DNA from: Mytilus californianus
Lineage: Eukaryota > Mollusca > Bivalvia > Mytilida > Mytilidae
Direction of reading: 5' to 3'
NCBI RefSeq assembly: GCF_021869535.1
Contig: NW_026262604.1
Location: 56,134,247-56,198,246, forward strand
Length of the DNA: 64,000 nucleotides
Within the stretch, counting starts at the first letter, position 1. Every line of letters begins with the position of its first letter. The notes under the pieces were generated by a model. The model was given only the letters and a program-made list of their open reading frames with translations, searched no databases and was not told the origin of the DNA. Positions 42,601-57,600 of this stretch are shown here, piece by piece. The position numbers were made by a program, and so were the translations under genes.

Positions 42601-45600
42601 TTTGTCCATAGTATTGACCTTTCACCTTTACCATGGTATTTGACTATACAAGTCATTGTAACATTGTGATCATAGTATGTATTATCTGTTTTATTCACTT
42701 CCACACTGATTATGTCTGTAAGAAAAAAACATTAAATAGTTTCATTAGATTGTTTAAAGAACTGTTCACACAGAGACAAGTCTCGCCTTAATGCAATTTT
42801 GATACATGTAGTACAAAGCACATATGATTAAAATGGCAATACTTGAACATGTAAACTATGCAAAACATTCACAGTCAATAAACCATGACTGAGAGGGCAG
42901 GGCCAAAAAATCTCAATGGAAATAAAATGTGCCAAAACAAATTATCATTGACCTACCACTAGCGGTTCCCCATAAACTGACCTAATTACAAACCAATACA
43001 TAAAAAACAGCAAATCATTCAAATCTAATAGACCATGACAATGATGAATGAGGGAGTTGGGCCAAATAATCTCCAAGGAAACGAGATATGCCAATACTAA
43101 TACTGTAAACTACATACCAAATATCATTGACCTACCACAGGTTCCCAATATACTGACCTAATCACAAACTAATACAATGTTGATGCCAACGTTGATGCTG
43201 GAAACCACACCCTAAGTCTTGATTTTTTTACCAATCGAGGAGAGACAAATATGCAAATGTAATATATATTCATACTGGACCTGACCTGAATAGTACATTT
43301 ATTGTTGATGTGTGTGTTTTAGGTTCCAATGAAATAAAGATGTTAGAAAAATAAGATACAAAACTCTGGTTCAAGAAAATTATGGTATATATCCTGATAC
43401 CTATATATGTCAACATATCTGATAAATACTATTGGATAATTATAAGTTTTTAAACTAACCCTTTATTAATAGAAAGTAAATTGAACCAACCTATATAAAC
43501 TACTTACCAAGAGTATCTTCTTTATCTTGCAATTGATCCTGTACTGATTCTGTGGTAGATTGGATGAAATCTTCATTATCATCTAAAAAAGGGAAACAAA
43601 TACTGTTCTAATTAGTATAAACTTACAACACAATATAGAATAACATGATATTCAAATATTTAAATCATTTAGCCTGAAATCAATCAGTTGTGAGATCCAG
43701 AATTGGGGTTAGGGGTTGGAAATATCTGTCCCATTTTTTTATATTTCATTTTATTATTCATTTGATGAAAATTTAGGCCTTTAATTCCTCCCTTTTCCCC
43801 ATCAGACCCTTTGGACTCCCGCTACCAATTTAAAAACTTCAGAATCAGCAGCTGCATCTTATGTTTCTAATGTAGGTGAATCCAAAAAGGAGGTTTTTTA
43901 TTCACTATGACATGTATGAATAAACTCATCATAGATACCAGGATTAGAACAGTATATGCCAGACACATGTTTGGTCTACAAAAGACTCACCCCACATCCT
44001 GCTTCAGTCAAAACAGGAGTCATGCTATAACAAAGTCGAATTTGAAACAAAACAAGAAATGATTGTAACAGGATGCTGTTACGAAGTCTCCCAAACGAAG
44101 CTCCCATAATTCGTAATTCCCAGGGTCGCCTGACATTGGGCAAAGTCCAGTGAAAATTGGTTTGGTCCAGTAAAGTGATATGCATTAGTGATGCCTGGGG
44201 ACTAACCCTGTTCAAATCATCTTGGCATGACAAACCAGAATATATATGGTTTAGGGGTGGGGATCTCGACCATTTACAAGATATTAGAACTTTCTCAAAT
44301 GGCAGGGGGTCGGGATGACCCCTGGGGACTAACCCTGTATATCATTCAAACCATCTTAGCATGACAAACCAGAATATATATGGTTTAGGGGTGGGGATCT
44401 TGACCACTTACAAGATATTAGAACTTTTTTAAATGGCATGGGGTGGGGATGAACCCTGGGGACTAACCCTGTATTTCATTTGATGTGCTTTATCATGACA
44501 AACCAGAATATATATGGTTTAGGGGGTGGGGATCTCGACCATTTACAAGATATTAGAACTTTCTCAAATGACAGGGGGTCGGGATGACCCCTGGGGACTA
44601 ACCCTGTATATCATTCAAACCATCTTAGCATGACAAACCAAAATATATATGGTTTAGGGGTGGGGATCTTGACCACTTACAAGATATTAGAACTTTCTTA
44701 AATGGCATGGGGTGGGGGTGACCCCTGGGGACTAACCCTGTATTTCATTTGATGTGCTTTATCATGTCAAACCAGAATATATATGGTTTAGGGGTGGGGA
44801 TCTCGACCATTTACAAGATATTAGAACTTTCTCAAATGGCAGGGGGTCAGGATGACCCCTGGGGACTAACCCTGTATATCATTCAAACCATCTTAGCATG
44901 ACAAACCAAAATATATATGGTTTAGGGGTGGGGATCTTGACCACTTACAAGATATTAGAACTTTCTTAAATGGCATGGGGTGGGGTTGACCCCTGGGGAC
45001 TAACCCTGTATTTCATTTGATGTGCTTTATCATGTCAAACCAGAATATATATGGTTTAGGGGTGGGGATCTCGACCATTTACAAGATATTAGAACTTTCT
45101 CAAATGGCAGGGGGTCGGGATGACCACTGGGGACTAACCCTGTATATCATTCAAACCATCTTAGCATGACAAACCAAAATATATATGGTTTAGGGGTGGG
45201 GATCTTGACCACTTACAAGGTATTAGAACTTTCTTAAATAGCAGGGGGTGGGGTGACCCCTGGGGACTAACCCTGTATTTCATTTAATGGGCTTTATCAT
45301 TTAGAACATTTTCAATTAAAAAGATTGTGTCTATCACAAACGGTTTTCAATTTATAATCATTTGAAAATTTTTAAAAATAAAATCCCATAGGGTTCTATA
45401 GTAAAACCCTCTTTTCTTTTTGCCCCTCAAAGTACCCCTTTATAAACCCCATTGCACAAACAAAACCCTGATTGCACCACTAGACATGTTAGTCTAAAAT
45501 ATTGTGAAACCCCAAGTTAATCTGACAAGCGGTTTTGGAGAACGGGTGCGGACAAGTTCAAATTTAAAAGCGGCGGAAGAAGAAGAAGAAGAAGAAGTTC

Positions 45601-48600
45601 AAATTTAAAAGCGGCGGAAGAAGAAGAAGAAGAAGAATAATAAGAACTGAGCAAAAACAATAAGTCTTCCCAAACTTCGTTTGGGAGACTTAATAATAAT
45701 TTATTACGTAAATTCAAATTTAAAGGGGCATTAGCTGTCAAATTCATGTTCACGGATTCAACTCAATTTCTCATATATTTGATTTATAACATACTAAAAC
45801 GTATATCCATATTATAAAAAGTATAAAATAAACAATTTATGATGCATGGACTCAATAATATGTATCAGTAATTTGTGTGTATTTTAGTCTAGACGCCATC
45901 TAATTAACCATTGAGGTGACCTTCGAAGACTGCCGATGGTCATATAACCTGATATATACATAAATATAGATATAATAAAAGAACATAGTTCCAATGTCCC
46001 CCGCTTTGCACATATTTTATCTATCCAAAGGCAATTACTAAAAAAAGAACTTTTTTTTTTCTTTAAAACAATTGATAAATATCTTAGAGATATAATTTAT
46101 AAAGTCTTCAGAGCACATGCAATGCAATTTACGTTACAATTAATTTTTCCAAGGAGCATAACTCGTTAAAAATATTTGATCATCACTTATTTTCGAAAGT
46201 GTCAAAGACATTGCTGATATAAAGTATAATATAAGTTTCATAAAATTCTGGCAAGAATTGTACACATGAGAGTGCTAACAATGCAATTTTCCATATAATC
46301 AATATTTCCAAGGGACATAACTCTTTTAAAATTAATTGATCGGCATCAATTTTCAAATTTGTCTGAGACATTGATGATAAAAACCTATAAAATAAAATTC
46401 ATAAAAATCTGGCAAGAATTGTACACATGAGAGTGCTAACAATGCAATTTTCCATATAATCAATATTTCCAAGGAGCATAACTCTTTTAAAAATAATTGA
46501 TCAGCACTGATTTTCAAACTCATCAAAAACATTGATGATATAAACCTATAATATTAATTTCATGAAAATCTGGCAAGAATTGTACACAAAAGAGCTCTCA
46601 TAAGGCAATTGTAATAATAAAATTAACTGAGATTTCCAAGGGGTATAACTCTTTTTAAAATACTTGATCGACACTGATTTTCGAAATTCATCAAAGACAT
46701 TGCTAATATAAACCTATGATATGAGTTTCATAAAATTCTGGCAAGAATTGCACACATGAGAGCGCTAACGATGCAATTTTCCATATAATTAATGTTTCCA
46801 AGGGGCATAAATTTTTTTTAAATAATTGATCGGCACTGATTTTCAAACTCGTCCAAGACATTGCTGATATACACCTATGATATAAGTTTCATAAAAATTA
46901 GACAGGAACTGTACACCTGAGAGCACTAACAAGACCGGATGGACAGACGGACACCCAGTATTTCCATGTCCCCTGCAACACATTTCGCAGGGATCAAATA
47001 GAAACGAACATGTGCAATTGGATTTTTCTATGTCTGTTTGAATTTATATTATGGGTTAAAAAAATATGTTAATCATTGTTTTTACCTGTATAAGAATGAG
47101 TTGTTTTGGATTGAATCAGTCAACCAAATGGTTTACCCTTGTTTCAATTTCAATGTTGACATTCTTTTCCTTTTAATAGCTGAACATGCTTAGTTTATGC
47201 TTAACGCATCTCTAGCTCAGGGGTTAAATTGAAGGTCACATGAATACAGATTCAATAAGGTCAAATTATTCACTTGCACATGTTGCAAGTGAATAATTCA
47301 TCAGCGAGGTTTCTTTTTAGTTTATTTTGACAAAATTGAACCAAACTGGCTGCTAAAAGCGAATTATTATTTTACTATTTCACTTTCAGTATTTGATTGA
47401 ACAAAAAAAACATTTTAACTTTGGTGGATAGTTGTCTGATTGGCATTCATAACACATCTCAAATATAGGCAACCTGAAATTATTTCCTGGCCACTGAAAT
47501 TTTGAGTTGGCCACTAAATTTTCATGTCTGGTGGCCAATTGGCAACTTCATTTCAGAAGCTACTTTGAGGGCTGTTGTCTTTATAAATGTATTTATATAA
47601 TGTTCTAGCCCACATTGTGTTACAAAGCTACATCTGGTTTGTAACCCACAAACTTACAAAGTATGACTATAATTTACCTTTCTGAATCTTTGTCTTGTTT
47701 CCTCCAGACAGTGTGGCTACTAGCCAGTTGGTAGATTTTCCGGTCAGATGTCCAGATTTGGCAGCTATCCTTACTTTGTATTGTTGACCTTTATACAGAT
47801 CTTAAAGAAAATGAAAGGTTCATAGAGAAAGATTTTGGAAAAGGTGAAAAATATATTTTTGTCCTGAGAAAGAGATCCATGCCCCTAACAATAGATGAGT
47901 GGTCAGTGCCTAATTACCTCGTGTACCTGCTATGATAAGTCTAGGGGAAATTAGGGGAAAATAAATATGACATAATAAAATTGAGTTTCACAAAATATTT
48001 CTTATTCCCAAATGCCATATACCTTAACAATGATTATTGAAAATAAACTGTTAACACAGAGATATGTCTTGCCTATTTGTTATTTTGATAATGCAAATAT
48101 TGAAATTAAAATAGCAATACTTTGTTAATATGTAAGTTATGCAAATATTCAAAGTCAATGAACCATGACTGAAGGTACAGGGCTAAACAATCTACATGGA
48201 AATGAGATGTGCCAATACTAATACAACTGTACACAAATACCACTGAAATCTCATAAGTCGTTCCCTTTAAACAAACACAAACATTAACTTGTAACTTTTA
48301 AACTATGTAAAAGTTTCAAAGTCAATAGACCATGACTGAGGGGGTGGGGCCAAATAATCTCTGTGGTAATGAGATGTGCCAATGCTAATACAACTACATA
48401 CCAAATATCATTGACTTACCACTAGTGGTTCACCATAAACTAGATCTAATCACAAACTAGTACATTGTTGACGACGACGCTGATGCTGGAAACAGCATAC
48501 CTATGTCTCGCTTTTTGACTCCGTCAAGGAGAGACAAAAGTGGGGTCTTTTATAAAGTAAAAAAACAAATTGTTTGTCACGTAAAAAACATGGGTCATGC

Positions 48601-51600
48601 CCCCAGAAAAGGTGAGTGTTAATTACCTGTTATAATATATTTTTGTTTCTTTTTGGTAGTGACCACTGTACAGAGTGTTCCTTTCTGTACCCCTTTCTGT
48701 CTATACTGGATCTGGTACCCTGTTATCTTTTTGAAATCATCTCCTCTTGGTAAGCCCCATTTCACAACAAGTTTCTGTAAAATGTGGAAATATATGTAAA
48801 TGTGGTCAATGTACATGTATGTTAGTATATCTTTCTTTTATGAAATTCTTGGACTTGGCTTCGTACAGAATGTTCCTGTAACCTAAAATACTGCACATTT
48901 CTGTATAAAATAATTTGTATTAAAAGAGCTTATTCCTATCTTTGTAACTTTTAACTGAGTATTAATTAAAATATTAAAAAACTGTCATGTAAATATTAAT
49001 TACTACATCTCTTTAGAAAAACACAGCTGATGCAGGAATCTTTCTCTGCAGACTAATTTATGTAGGACAGGTCACTTATAAATATGATTAAAAGGAGATC
49101 TAGATGTACATGTAGGTAAATCAAATTCCCAAACCATATCATTCTGTTCTAAGAAATTCCTTAATCATTCATGTATACGCTATCTCTAATAGTAACAATG
49201 TAATTGTCTTTTAGCAACAGAAATAAATTGTATTCATAAATAAATTTATAAGGTACAAGCCTGAATTGCCAACTGGCAATCTGATAGCAATATTTTTATT
49301 TGGTATTATTGTATCATATGTCTCTGTCTCTTTCATTATAACCAATGATTTATTCTCACGGTGGAGTCGTTATTTTTTGGTGGGATACCATCTTATGTTG
49401 GTAAATGTGAAACAAGAATTCAAATGTTCAACAAAGTGGAAATTTTTATTATAGGCTGGTTGCAGACTTTGACAAAATCATTAAATCAAATATCAATGAA
49501 AATACATTTCTCTTCAATCCACCAGAATTGGTAACAACAAAAAAATTCAATCCAAAGTATACAGGATTCATTAAATGCCAAAATGCGAAAATTTGTCAAA
49601 AAATGTCTTTTAAAAAAACAAAAGCCACATGAGATAACATATGAGTTATAGTAATATCAGAAGCAAAATCCATCTTCTTTCTGTTAAGTGGCCACAATAA
49701 ACTGTCTGATTAGTCTGCCAATGTGTTGCCCCATGAAGTCAAAATAATAAATGAAATATATAGTTCTGATAGTTAATCCATTCCACATCCAACTAAGTAA
49801 GACATCACGTGACTTTGGTGACGTAGCGAGCCGCCATTTTGTGTCATTTTGTCCCATATAAAATGCATAGGTGCTTCAATAAAGTTCAATTTTCTCATGT
49901 TAAGAAATCGTGTCAAACCAAAAGCATTAACATCCTGTATATACAAATTTTTTGTTTAACATGTATTTCCAGTGTTTAGTTTTAGTGATAAACACAACTT
50001 GACAAGTTTTCTAAAATGTACAAATATATAATTCTCTTTCCCTGTACACTACTTAAGGAATATATATAATAAAAAGAACTTTAAGAAAATATGAATATTA
50101 TGAAAAATTCTTCGATAAAGTAATTTTTGCTTAAAAAAATAACCAAATATTAATGTTTCTCAATAATTGGCTAAAAAAAAATTCTCTTTACCAATGTACA
50201 CTACCGAAGAAATATATATCATCATGATCATAAAGAACTTCAAGAAGAGACGCGATAGATACAAAAGGGACTTTTAAACTCATAGGTCATGTAAGTCAAA
50301 AATAAACTGATAACGCCATGGCTAAAAAAGAAACAGACCAACAGACAAACAGACAAACAATAGTACACAAAACACAACTTAGAAAACTAAAGACTGAACA
50401 ACACGAAAATATGAATATTATGAAAAATTCTTTGATAAAGTAATATTTGTTTAAAAAAATAACCTTATTAATGTTTCACGATAATTGTTTTAAAAAAATA
50501 CTCTTAATTTTAATTTATATTTAATAGATTTTTTTATTTCATAGAAAATTAAACGAGACTTCATTGCATATGACTTTTGTCATTTACTTTTTTAATTCAA
50601 TGTTTTAAACAAAATACAGGCATTCAAAAAGAACAATATTGAAATTTTAACTTGTGTACAACATACATGTGACAGAGTTGTCAAGTCACAACTGGAGATT
50701 TGAAAATTTTCAGCTGGAGTTTGTACTATAAAAATATGTTAATATGTACTAACCGCCAATATTTATCGACAGAGTTATCAGTCCTGAATAGGACTGATAT
50801 AGTTGAAGGTAGTAATGTCCTTTACCGTCAGGCATCAAACAGTCATTTTCGGTTACCGTTAGCATCAAATTGGTTAAAATTTTACCGTGATTTGTCAAAA
50901 TATCCTTTATATCGTGATTCGTCAGTGGTCTCAAATAATTATCGTTATGTGATGGCATAGCCAGAAATTAGTAGTACTTTTGTTAATTAATATTCATAAT
51001 ATGTAAATGAGAATTGTACCATGTGATAATAGTTTGAACTGAACTGGCTTGGTATCATTAAAATCTTTAAAACACGGATATTATAAGTTGCATGTCACAG
51101 AGTCCTTGTTTATAATCACTCTGATATTTCCACAAAGTTGTGAGGCGGTCAAAATCAAAACAATGAACGCGAATTTAGTGAACTTTTTGTGTTTTCGTGA
51201 GTTTATTCTTCTTGAAATAGGAGCATTTTAACTTTACGTGGGAACCTAGAGTTCAACTCCTACACATACAAGGTTTGGACTTGCTTATTCTTTGGACATT
51301 CAAGTTTCAAGTTTCATCCCCACAACCTGTTTTTGTAATGACCTTGTTAGCAAATTTTCAACACAAAGTTTGAAAATTTGACGTTTCAGCCATTTTAGCT
51401 TGTACTTTATACTGCAATGTTAAAAGCCTCTCGCTTCGATTTTTAAAATAGCTCAGGAACCTTTATTTTTGCAACGACAGTCATTATGTTTCGTTTAAAT
51501 GGTGTATATTGTTGACAGTTTTGTTATATTTATTTTCTGTCCCCGCAACCTGTCTATCACTTAAATTAAAGTTAAAACAGACATTTTTTTCAAAATTCCC

Positions 51601-54600
51601 TATCATTTCAATAAAATTTCCGTGACCCGTATCCTATTTCTTTAGTATAATATTCAAATAAGCAAAGTGGCGTTGATTTCTGGATATGCCTTATTTTTGG
51701 AAAAAATGTAAGATGATTCGTCAAAATCAGTCTATTTTTTACCGTCTAAAAGAAAGTGCACATTTTATCGTCATGCTCCAAAAATTACCGTTAACGTCAT
51801 TTGGCAAGATTTTTTAACGTTATTCGTCTTGAAGGTACCCCCATTACGTAACGACCCTCATAGTTGGCAGAGACATATAAATGTATTATATATCTCTGTA
51901 GTTGGGTATGATCTAGATTCGCTACAGTTCTTCAGTGTCTAAATGTCACACTATTCTTGCTGTTATGTCAGTTTACTTGATTGACACCGTTTTACCTGAC
52001 TATTCATGAAATATTTGTCACTGATCATTAAGCAAGCATGTTAAGTTAACAATGTCATGTATGGACAAACCAAAAGACTTAAAGGGCACCTCAAGAATAG
52101 GGGAGAGAAACAAACGAGCTTGCAACGACTAGCTGGTCCGAGGAAAGAGTATATTATCGTCCTTTGATTATGGACAGTGTATAACTTTTTTCATACACCA
52201 TCCACATTTATATTTTTATATTTTATTCATTTACTAGTAAGTAGGTCACTGGTGGTTGAAATTACATGTTCAAAAAAATTGGGTATACATGAATTTTTAG
52301 GTAGCTACCATTTGATTTTTATGGGGGGGGGGGGGGGGGGGGGGGGGCTAGGATGAAATATGAAAAAAATAGGCAGGACAGGAGTTTTGAGTAAAACAAA
52401 AGGCAGGATGAGACACTTGCAAAAAAAAAGTCAGGGTTACAATTTGGGTAAAAAAAGTCAGGATAAACTTTTAAAAAAAAGGCAGGACCGAATAGAGGGA
52501 AAAATAAAAAAGCAGGACAGAGATTACAACTAAAAAAAAATGCAGGACAAAATTTTTCATCCTAGCCCCCCCCCCCCCCCCCCCCCCCCCATAAAAATCA
52601 AATGGTAGCCCCCTTAGGTCATGAAAGTAGTGATTTTGGTCCAGTTAAAAAAGGTCAAAAATAAGTATGCCTGAAGCTGTTAAACTGAACTATAGACCCC
52701 ACAGCATGGAATTCTCCGTATTTTGATTTGGATCTAGTAGACTTTTCTATAATTTTGATAAAATTTGTCCCAATAGTAGTGCACTACATTGTAAAAAATC
52801 TTTTTGAGACCGATTGCAGGTGAATTTTTTGTCAAGTAATTTGAATTAGAGACATGTGTCTCTTTATTTTGGATGTACTGTCCTAAAAAATGCACTACGA
52901 CATAATCAGCTAATAATAGTGTTCTCGGGCCGGGTGACGAAGGCGCCGACAATTCATCGTTTTTTCTCTGAATGTGTGTGGGTGGGAGGTGTGGTTAAAT
53001 AAACGTGTTTGATTCTAAACATGATCAAAGCAGAATTATTTGTTTGACTTTCAGAAGAAAAATTAAACAAATAGTTTGTTTCTATAATAAAATATAAGTC
53101 AAATGTAATTTCTGTATTATTTTTTATGAATGAATAATTATTTATCTTGCAAATTTCAAAGTCTCAGAGTCCCAAGACATATTATTACTTTGCTTTTGTT
53201 TCCATTTTTAACGTTTTTCGTGATGAGATATATCTTCTAAACATTTCGGCCCATGTCAGATTTTCTCGGAGTTAACAAGATAATAGACAAAACTTGCATA
53301 TTACCACTATGTTCTGTTTTCAGATTGGTTGGATATGTTGGTTGTCAGACCTGCTCACCAGACACATTTTCTAAAACTAGATACACCATTGATGGTCGTG
53401 TTCAGGTTTGGCTCTGTTTGGCCTAGTAGTTCCAGAGATTTTTGTAAACGTTAACGGACAACGAATGACAGACGACGGACACCAAGTGATAACAATTGCT
53501 CTCACTGACCCGAAAGTGCGGTACAATAGGAACTAACAAAATAGATAAAAACAAAATATCAGAAAACAAACAGAAATAGTTGTCCTCGAGGTCATATGTT
53601 TTACTACTAATTCCAAAATGTGTCCAGCTGGTTAATGAGTACTATGATTTGGTTTGATAAATTTTAATGCCTTAATAAGTTTAAAATTCTCATTCGCAGT
53701 CATTATTGTTCACTACGTCCTGAATTACAGATAGGCCTAAGTCATTCTTTTTTAATTACACAGCTATCGTAGAAGCGCTTTATATCTATACAAAATAATT
53801 TTTTTTGCTTGAATAAGTTACTGATATTACAATGTATTTCTCACAATGGTATTTCTATTGTTTCCCATTAGCAATTGAAAACATATTTTTGCCAATGAGT
53901 CTCTGACTGGTTGATTTTTGTTTGCCGCAACGTCCTATTACAAATAGTGCATGCAAATTCAGGACCGTGTCAATTAAACTGAAATAAAATTAAGTATAGT
54001 ATACACTTAGTTTGAATAATGGCGGCGAATCCATTTGGAGGCTGGTTTTCAAGTGTTTTTCGAGAAAAAATCTAAAAATCACGTTAATACCAGAGTCATT
54101 TCTCGCAAGTATACATATACCAGTATTTATTTCATTAGGGACAACACAATTTGCAAATGTTACTAAAATCCCTAACAATTAAATCAATAAAATATTTACT
54201 ATGTAAATGAACCAAATTACTCCAAGACTGATTGATTGTAATTTGTTAAATGCCTATTGGCAATTAATGCATGAATATTCAGACGAGAACAAATTAATTA
54301 TAAAAAGATATACAGCAGGTATAGGTTCTGTCAGAATGAGTTGACCAGGATGAAGCCGGGATGGGAATTACGACTGCCACTGGAAAATGGGGTAGCTATT
54401 TTTGCCTTGCAACCAGGGGCGGATTCCCTCAGACGGAGAAACTGAGACTACTTTTTATTTCACGTGGTACCCTCGAGAGTATTTCATCCATGAAATGTAT
54501 AAAAATTGCACATCCACTAAAATTTCTTTGGTGCGAATAAAAGTGTCGACAAGATAAACTTCTCCTGCTATGCTTTACCCGAGTGGAATAAAAGTGTCAA

Positions 54601-57600
54601 CAAGATAAATTTCTCCTGCCTAAATTACTCGAGTGGAATAAAAGTGTCGACAAGGTAAACTTCTCCTGCGATGCTTAAATAACCCGTGTGGAATAAAAGT
54701 GTCGACAAGATAAACTTCTGCTTAAATTACCCGAGTGTTATATATTTATATATTAAAGTATTAACGCAATCGAATGCACGAAAATATGTTAATGATGATG
54801 ATGATGATGATGGGGGTTATTAACGACCTTGACTGGCTATATAGCCCTTGCACGGTCGGCTCGTGCCCGGAGGCGATTGTTGAGCATTAAATATTTTCTG
54901 TTGCAGTTGGTTAGGAACAGGTGGAAGGCTCCATTTTGGTAGGCGGCCATCTTGGTTTACGTGAGTTGTTTTGATTTTGGTTTTTTACTATTTTGATGTT
55001 TCTTTGCAGTATGGACTTCAAAACGGCTGCTTTCAGGGCCAGGTTAATCAGCTGGGCAGCCCGTTAACCACGACGATGTGTTGCTGGTAGATGAATCATC
55101 GACTCCGCAGTAGATGACTGCAAAATTGCACTAAACCTACAATACACCTCGGACGTCTGGGCAGCATGTGACACTCACCCATCCACAATGGGTTTCAGAG
55201 TGTCGCTGACGCGGGTTTACTGAACGGGAGCCTCATAAACTAGTTTGTCTTTGAACAATCTGAGCAGCGTAACATGTTGAAGCTTACGGATAACGTGGCC
55301 AGGAGCTGATCCAGCACGTCCTTTCAGCTGTAAGGACTGAGACGTGACTGTGTTGATATGTTGATGAGTAAGACGTCGATATATATATATATTTATCCTA
55401 TATTGAGGTAAATTATATGGCCTTCCAAATACCGTTTCGATCCCTAACTTCACTGAAGAGACATAAAAGATTAATTGTCGAAATCCGGATATGGTGTACA
55501 CATTTTTGCACCTCATGTTTGTGGTATAAAGTTTATTGTTTTCTGTTTGGTATTAAATTAATATTAAGATCCATTTCGTTAGATCTGGTGATCAATTTAT
55601 TTGGCAATCGTCAATGGCAGTCAGCAGGGTTTAAGGACATCAGTTGTTCGACCTGTTAGTCAAATGCGTTTTGTTAAAATAGACTTTTTCACTTTTTTTG
55701 GTCTTTTGGAAATTGTTGTTTGTGCTGTATTTATACCCCTCTACAAAGAAATTTGTTTTACATGCACACGTATAAAAATTGCGGTTTTTATCCAACGCAA
55801 TCATAGGTTTGAACGTTGTTTTCAATTTAAACTTTTATATATTTTTTTCGTTTGGGCTTGTATTTTATTTTCCTTCGGGTTTATATGATCCGTTCATCCT
55901 ATTTCGACTCTTTAAAATTAATTTCAAGAGTGTATCCTAATTTGAGGTAAATTATATGGCCTTCCAAATACCGTTTCGATCCCTAACATCACTGAAGAGA
56001 CATTAATTGTCGAAATCCGGATATGGTGTACAAATTTTTGCACCTCATGTTTGTGGTTTACATGTACCATCTTTTCCACAAGTTTATTGTTTTCTGTTTG
56101 GTATTAAATTAAAATTAAGATCCATTTCGTTAGATCTGGTGATCAATTTTTTTGGCAATCTCCCCCTGCGTTGCACATATTTTATCTATATAAGGTACAA
56201 GGATAATAACTAAAAGAAAAACACTTTTTTTTTTTCTTTAAAACTTTTTATTAATATCTTAGAGAAATGAAGGCTTCAGAGCAAATGCAATGTGATTTCC
56301 ATTATAATTAACATTTCCAAGGGCCATAACACGTTAAAAATGTTATAATTTGATCAGAACTTATTTTCGAATGATACAAGTTTCATAAAATTCTGACAAG
56401 AATTGAACACACGAGAGTGCTAACAATGCAATTTCCATATAGTAAATGTTTCTAAGGGGCATAACTCTTTCAAAAATAATTGATCGGCACTGATTTTCGA
56501 ACTCGTCCAAGATATTGCTGATATAAACCTATGAAATAAGTTTTATAAAATCAAAATCTGACAAAAATTGAACACATGAGAGCACTAACGATGCAATTTT
56601 CCATATAATTAATGTTTTCAAGGGACATGACTCTTTTAAAAATAACTTATCGGCACTGATTTTCGAACTCGTCCAAGACATTGCTGATATAAACCTATGA
56701 TATAAGTTTCTTAAAAAGCTGGAAAGAATTGTACGCGTGACAGCGCTTACAAGACCTGACGGAAGGACGCCCGGTATTTCTATGTCCCCCGCTACTGAGC
56801 CTACCGTATAGCCTTCAGTCAACAATGAGCAAAACCCTAAACCGTATAGCATGCTATAAAAGGCCCCGAAAAAACACAAATATAAAATTGAGAATGGAAA
56901 TGGGGAATGTTTCAAAGAGACAACAACCCGAACAAAGAGCAGAAAACAGCCCAAGGCCACCACTGGGTCTTCAACACAGCGAGAAAATCCCGCACCCGGA
57001 GGAGGGCTTCAGCTGGCCCCTTAACAAAAATGTGTACTAGTTCAGTGAAATGGACGTCACACTAAACTTCGAAACATATAAATGAACTAAAATAAAAAAA
57101 AACATACAAGACTTACAAAGGCCAGCGGCTCCTGACTTGGGACAGGCGCAAAAATGCGGCGGGGATAAACATGTTTTGTGAGATCTCAGCCCTCCCCCTA
57201 TACCTCTAGCCAATGTAGAATAAACAAACACACAGCAATACGCACAGTAAAACTCAGCTAAAAGAAGTCCGATCGAGTCCATGTCAGAATAGATAACAGA
57301 ATAAATGTAATTATTTCCGATGCAAAGACCCTATGAGTGAATCAATATTAATACCAAAATATGCCATCTTTAATGAACTGACAACAGTATCGTAACTATA
57401 TCCATTCTGAATAAGTCTGTTTAGAGGTTTGGTTAGCTTTTGTGGTGAATGACGACAGTTTGTGCTTTGTTTAGAATATTACCATAAAAGATTGGATGTG
57501 AAATACATGAACGTACAAGATGTCTGCATGTTGATTTATATTTACGAATGAATCCGTTTCAACGATAAAACTAAAGGCCTGATTTATGTACAAAACTAAT

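Noticed and set aside
56529-56963. 144-residue minus-strand open frame, the second longest in the window
   Set aside because: Spans the tandem core and the junction to dispersed repeats; no domain, no splice support.
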